Source: Betaproteobacteria bacterium HGW-Betaproteobacteria-3 (GTDB taxonomy: Bacteria > Pseudomonadota > Gammaproteobacteria > Burkholderiales > Burkholderiaceae_C). Taken from it: a stretch of DNA of 64,000 bases. A program made the position numbers and the translations under genes. The stretch spans positions 368,150 to 432,149 of the forward strand of contig PHCI01000002.1 of NCBI GenBank assembly GCA_002842205.1. The letters are read 5' to 3'. The notes beneath the pieces were generated by a model, which did no database searches, was not told where the DNA came from, and was given only the letters and a program-made list of their open reading frames with translations. This document shows, piece after piece, positions 62,116 through 64,000 of this stretch (position 1 is the stretch's first letter; every line of letters starts with the position of its first letter).

Positions 62116-62343
62116 AGACTGTGCGCTGACGCACGCACAGCAGGCCAGCGCTGTGCTTGAATGGGGGCGGCGCTGCGTTCCCGCGCGTGTGGCGCCAGCG
62201 GGATGTTCATGCGCTTCGGTCCTGATTTCGCTGTCATGAATCGGGCCGCGAACACGACCAACACCCCATGTGCTGCGGCAACGCCTTGGCTGGCCTGGCA
62301 CAGCGCCCGCTTGCGCGCAATCTTTCTTTCAAGGAAATCCCCC

Positions 62344-63126
62344 ATGCTTTCAGGAAAAACAGCGCTGGTCACCGGCTCGACCAGCGGAATTGGCCTTGCC
62401 ATTGCCGAACAATTTGCCAAAGCCGGTGCGCACATCGTGCTCAACGGCTTTGGTGATGCGGCCGAAATCGCCACCCTTCGTGCCCGCCTGGCCAAGGAAC
62501 ACGGCGTGCAGGTGCACTACAACGGTGCCGACATGAGCAAGCCCGAGGCCATTGAAGCCATGTTCAAGGAAATTGACGCCAAGTTCGGCGGCATTGACAT
62601 CCTGGTCAACAACGCAGGCATCCAGTTTGTGGCGCCGGTCGATGAGTTCCCGGTCGCCAAATGGGACGCCATCATTGCCATCAACCTCACGGCGGCGTTC
62701 CACACCATCCGCCTGGCGCTGCCCGGCATGAAGCAAAAGAAGTGGGGCCGCATCATCCAGATCGCCTCGGCCCACGCGCTGGTGGCGTCGCCCTTCAAGT
62801 CGGCCTACGTGGCCGCCAAGCACGGCATTGCCGGGCTGACCAAAACCGTGGCGCTCGAAGTGGCCGAGCAGGGCATCACCGTCAACGCCATCTGCCCCGG
62901 CTACGTGTGGACCCCGCTGGTGGAGAAGCAGATCCCCGAGACCGCCAAGGCCCGCGGCATGACGGAAGAGGAAGTCATCCAGAACGTGCTGCTGGCCGCC
63001 CAGCCCACCAAGCAGTTCGTGACGGTGGAACAGGTGGCAGCACTGGCCAGCTACTTTGCCAGCGACGCCGCAGCCTCCATCACCGGCACGGTGATGCCCA
63101 TCGACGGCGGCTGGACCGCGCACTGA
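62344..63126 (+). CDS. bdhA: 3-hydroxybutyrate dehydrogenase
   Basis: 260 residues from the ATG at 62344, with AAGGAAATCCCCC upstream; an open frame from 62161 would add a long unlikely leader. SDR fold: NAD-binding TGSTSGIGLA near 10, NNAGIQFVAPVDEFPVAKWDAIIAINLTAAFHT, the catalytic Ser in IASAHALV near 142 and YVAAK with Tyr/Lys near 155-159. The GIQ and HALVASPFKSAYVAAKHG features match bacterial D-3-hydroxybutyrate dehydrogenases. It interconverts 3-hydroxybutyrate and acetoacetate in polyhydroxybutyrate turnover. Confidence 0.93.
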   Translation: MLSGKTALVTGSTSGIGLAIAEQFAKAGAHIVLNGFGDAAEIATLRARLAKEHGVQVHYNGADMSKPEAIEAMFKEIDAKFGGIDILVNNAGIQFVAPVDEFPVAKWDAIIAINLTAAFHTIRLALPGMKQKKWGRIIQIASAHALVASPFKSAYVAAKHGIAGLTKTVALEVAEQGITVNAICPGYVWTPLVEKQIPETAKARGMTEEEVIQNVLLAAQPTKQFVTVEQVAALASYFASDAAASITGTVMPIDGGWTAH

Positions 63127-63139
63127 AAGACGACAACCG

Positions 63140-63931
63140 ATGAATCTCAAAGACGTTCTGGCCCTGCCGTCCATGCCGGCGGCTTCGCCCTCGTATCCGC
63201 GCGGACCCTACCGCTTTATCGACCGCGAATACCTGATCATCACCTACGAATCCGACCCCGCCGCGATCCGCGCCGCGCTGCCCGAACCGCTGGAGCCCGA
63301 CGGCAGCAACACCGTGCTGTACGAGTTCATCCGCATGCCCGATTCGGCCGGTTTTGGCAGCTACACCGAGTCGGGTGTGGTGATCCCGGCGCTGTTCAAG
63401 GGCGAGCACGTCAATTTCACCGCGCAGATGTACCTGGACGACGAGCCACCCATTGCCGGCGGCCGCGAGATCTGGGGTTTCCCCAAAAAGCACGGCCTGC
63501 CCAAGCTGTGCGTGGTGCACGACACCCTGACCGGCACGCTGGACTACGCGGGCGTGCAGGTGGCCGTGGGCACCATGGGCTACAAGCACCAGCACCTGCT
63601 GTACGACGTGAACGGCCACAAGCAATGCTCGTCGGCCTCCATCGTGGCCAAGATGGGCAAGACGCAGGTCAACCTCAAGCTCATTCCCGGCGTGGACGGC
63701 GAACTGGCCATTGCCCAGCTCGTGGCCTACAACCTCACCGACATTTCGGTCCAGGGGGCGTGGTCGGGCCCGGCGCGGCTGCACCTGGTGCCGCACGTCA
63801 ATGCCCCCGTGGCCGATCTGCCGGTGCGAAAATCGCTCGGTGGTCTGCACTTCATTGCCGATCTCACGCTGCCCTATGGCCGCGTGCTGCACGACTATCT
63901 CGAGGGCCAGCCGGCCCGGTCCCAAGGATGA
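63140..63931 (+). CDS. adc: Acetoacetate decarboxylase
   Basis: 263 residues. ADC fold: YPRGPYRFIDREYLIITYESDPAAIRAALPEPLEPDG near 20, then the active-site REIWGFPKKHG near 110-120, whose adjacent lysines include the Schiff-base residue. It turns acetoacetate into acetone and CO2; family members may have other roles. It follows bdhA by 13 bases and shares its operon. Confidence 0.9.
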   Translation: MNLKDVLALPSMPAASPSYPRGPYRFIDREYLIITYESDPAAIRAALPEPLEPDGSNTVLYEFIRMPDSAGFGSYTESGVVIPALFKGEHVNFTAQMYLDDEPPIAGGREIWGFPKKHGLPKLCVVHDTLTGTLDYAGVQVAVGTMGYKHQHLLYDVNGHKQCSSASIVAKMGKTQVNLKLIPGVDGELAIAQLVAYNLTDISVQGAWSGPARLHLVPHVNAPVADLPVRKSLGGLHFIADLTLPYGRVLHDYLEGQPARSQG

Positions 63932-64000
63932 ACCGCATGCCCAGTACCCGCGCCAAACCAGCACCCCGCAAATCCGCCGCCGCAACGCCTGCCGCCCGCC
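63928..64000 (+). CDS. Start of another gene, cut by the window edge
   Basis: An ATG at 63928 overlaps the acetoacetate decarboxylase stop (ATGA). The 24 visible codons are rich in Ala, Pro, Lys and Arg (MNRMPSTRAKPAPRKSAAATP). In related genomes a patatin-like phospholipase gene can follow bdhA-adc, but nothing here proves it. A second ATG is at 63937. Confidence 0.5.
   Translation, partial: MNRMPSTRAKPAPRKSAAATPAAR

Noticed and set aside
62161..62343. In-frame extension upstream of bdhA
   Set aside because: The ATG at 62344 has a good ribosome site and starts at the usual SDR N-terminus; the upstream codons look random.

Overview
The window looks like a chromosomal segment of a betaproteobacterium of the order Burkholderiales, most likely family Comamonadaceae. 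This rests on the high GC content, the gene families and their order (cbb3 oxidase block with its own FNR regulator and hemN; zapA next to 6S RNA; bdhA next to acetoacetate decarboxylase), and a short dispersed repeat with the core GCCCCCGTCAAATGG that I associate with this family. No tRNA, rRNA, CRISPR array, transposase or prophage gene was seen. Almost everything is catabolism of small organic acids, their transporters, and respiration.

Layout. 1-4572: malonate use (end of a GntR regulator, malonyl-CoA decarboxylase, an enoyl-CoA hydratase homologue, malonyl-CoA synthetase). 4688-6573: ergothioneine-type sulfoxide synthase EgtB, convergent with a universal stress protein. 6628-17519: microaerobic respiration (ccoI, ccoS, ccoNOQP, ccoG, ccoH, two small membrane genes, fnr and hemN) with three FNR-type boxes. 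17759-27967: a GntR-controlled 2-hydroxyacid/glyoxylate-type locus (fused FAD/Fe-S dehydrogenase, serine-glyoxylate aminotransferase, TRAP transporter, enoyl-CoA hydratase, CoA-transferase) with two identical operators in the divergent promoter region.

28153-44944: an oxalate module. It contains an orphan periplasmic binding protein, a tripartite tricarboxylate transporter (TctC-B-A), a kinase-like/BON protein, a Crp/Fnr regulator, oxalyl-CoA decarboxylase, two formyl-CoA transferases separated by a lone PAS protein, and a two-subunit NAD-type formate dehydrogenase. A nearly identical palindrome (TTGACY-N2-GGTCAA with GGTCAATG on the right) lies upstream of tctC and again between the regulator and oxc. 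This suggests one regulon in which the TctCBA system is the oxalate importer. It is the most interesting hypothesis of the window.

44945-46100: TauE-type permease gene, 6S RNA, zapA, a coiled-coil gene, then a cobalamin riboswitch. 46190-52147: vitamin B12 uptake (btuB, two BtuF-like binding proteins, btuC, btuD), with a roughly 90 bp tandem repeat squeezed between btuC and btuD. 52182-62006: a cluster whose gene order matches the itaconate degradation locus of Pseudomonas aeruginosa (LysR, itaconyl-CoA hydratase, acyl-CoA dehydrogenase, CoA-transferase, MmgE/PrpD, citramalyl-CoA lyase, TRAP transporter). 62344-64000: 3-hydroxybutyrate dehydrogenase, acetoacetate decarboxylase and the start of another gene.

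Two dispersed repeat families run through the window. Copies of both are inserted in frame inside protein-coding genes, so these repeats have been domesticated as peptide segments. Coordinates, motifs and alignments were all read by eye; family assignments come from recognised motifs and gene order, not from database searches.
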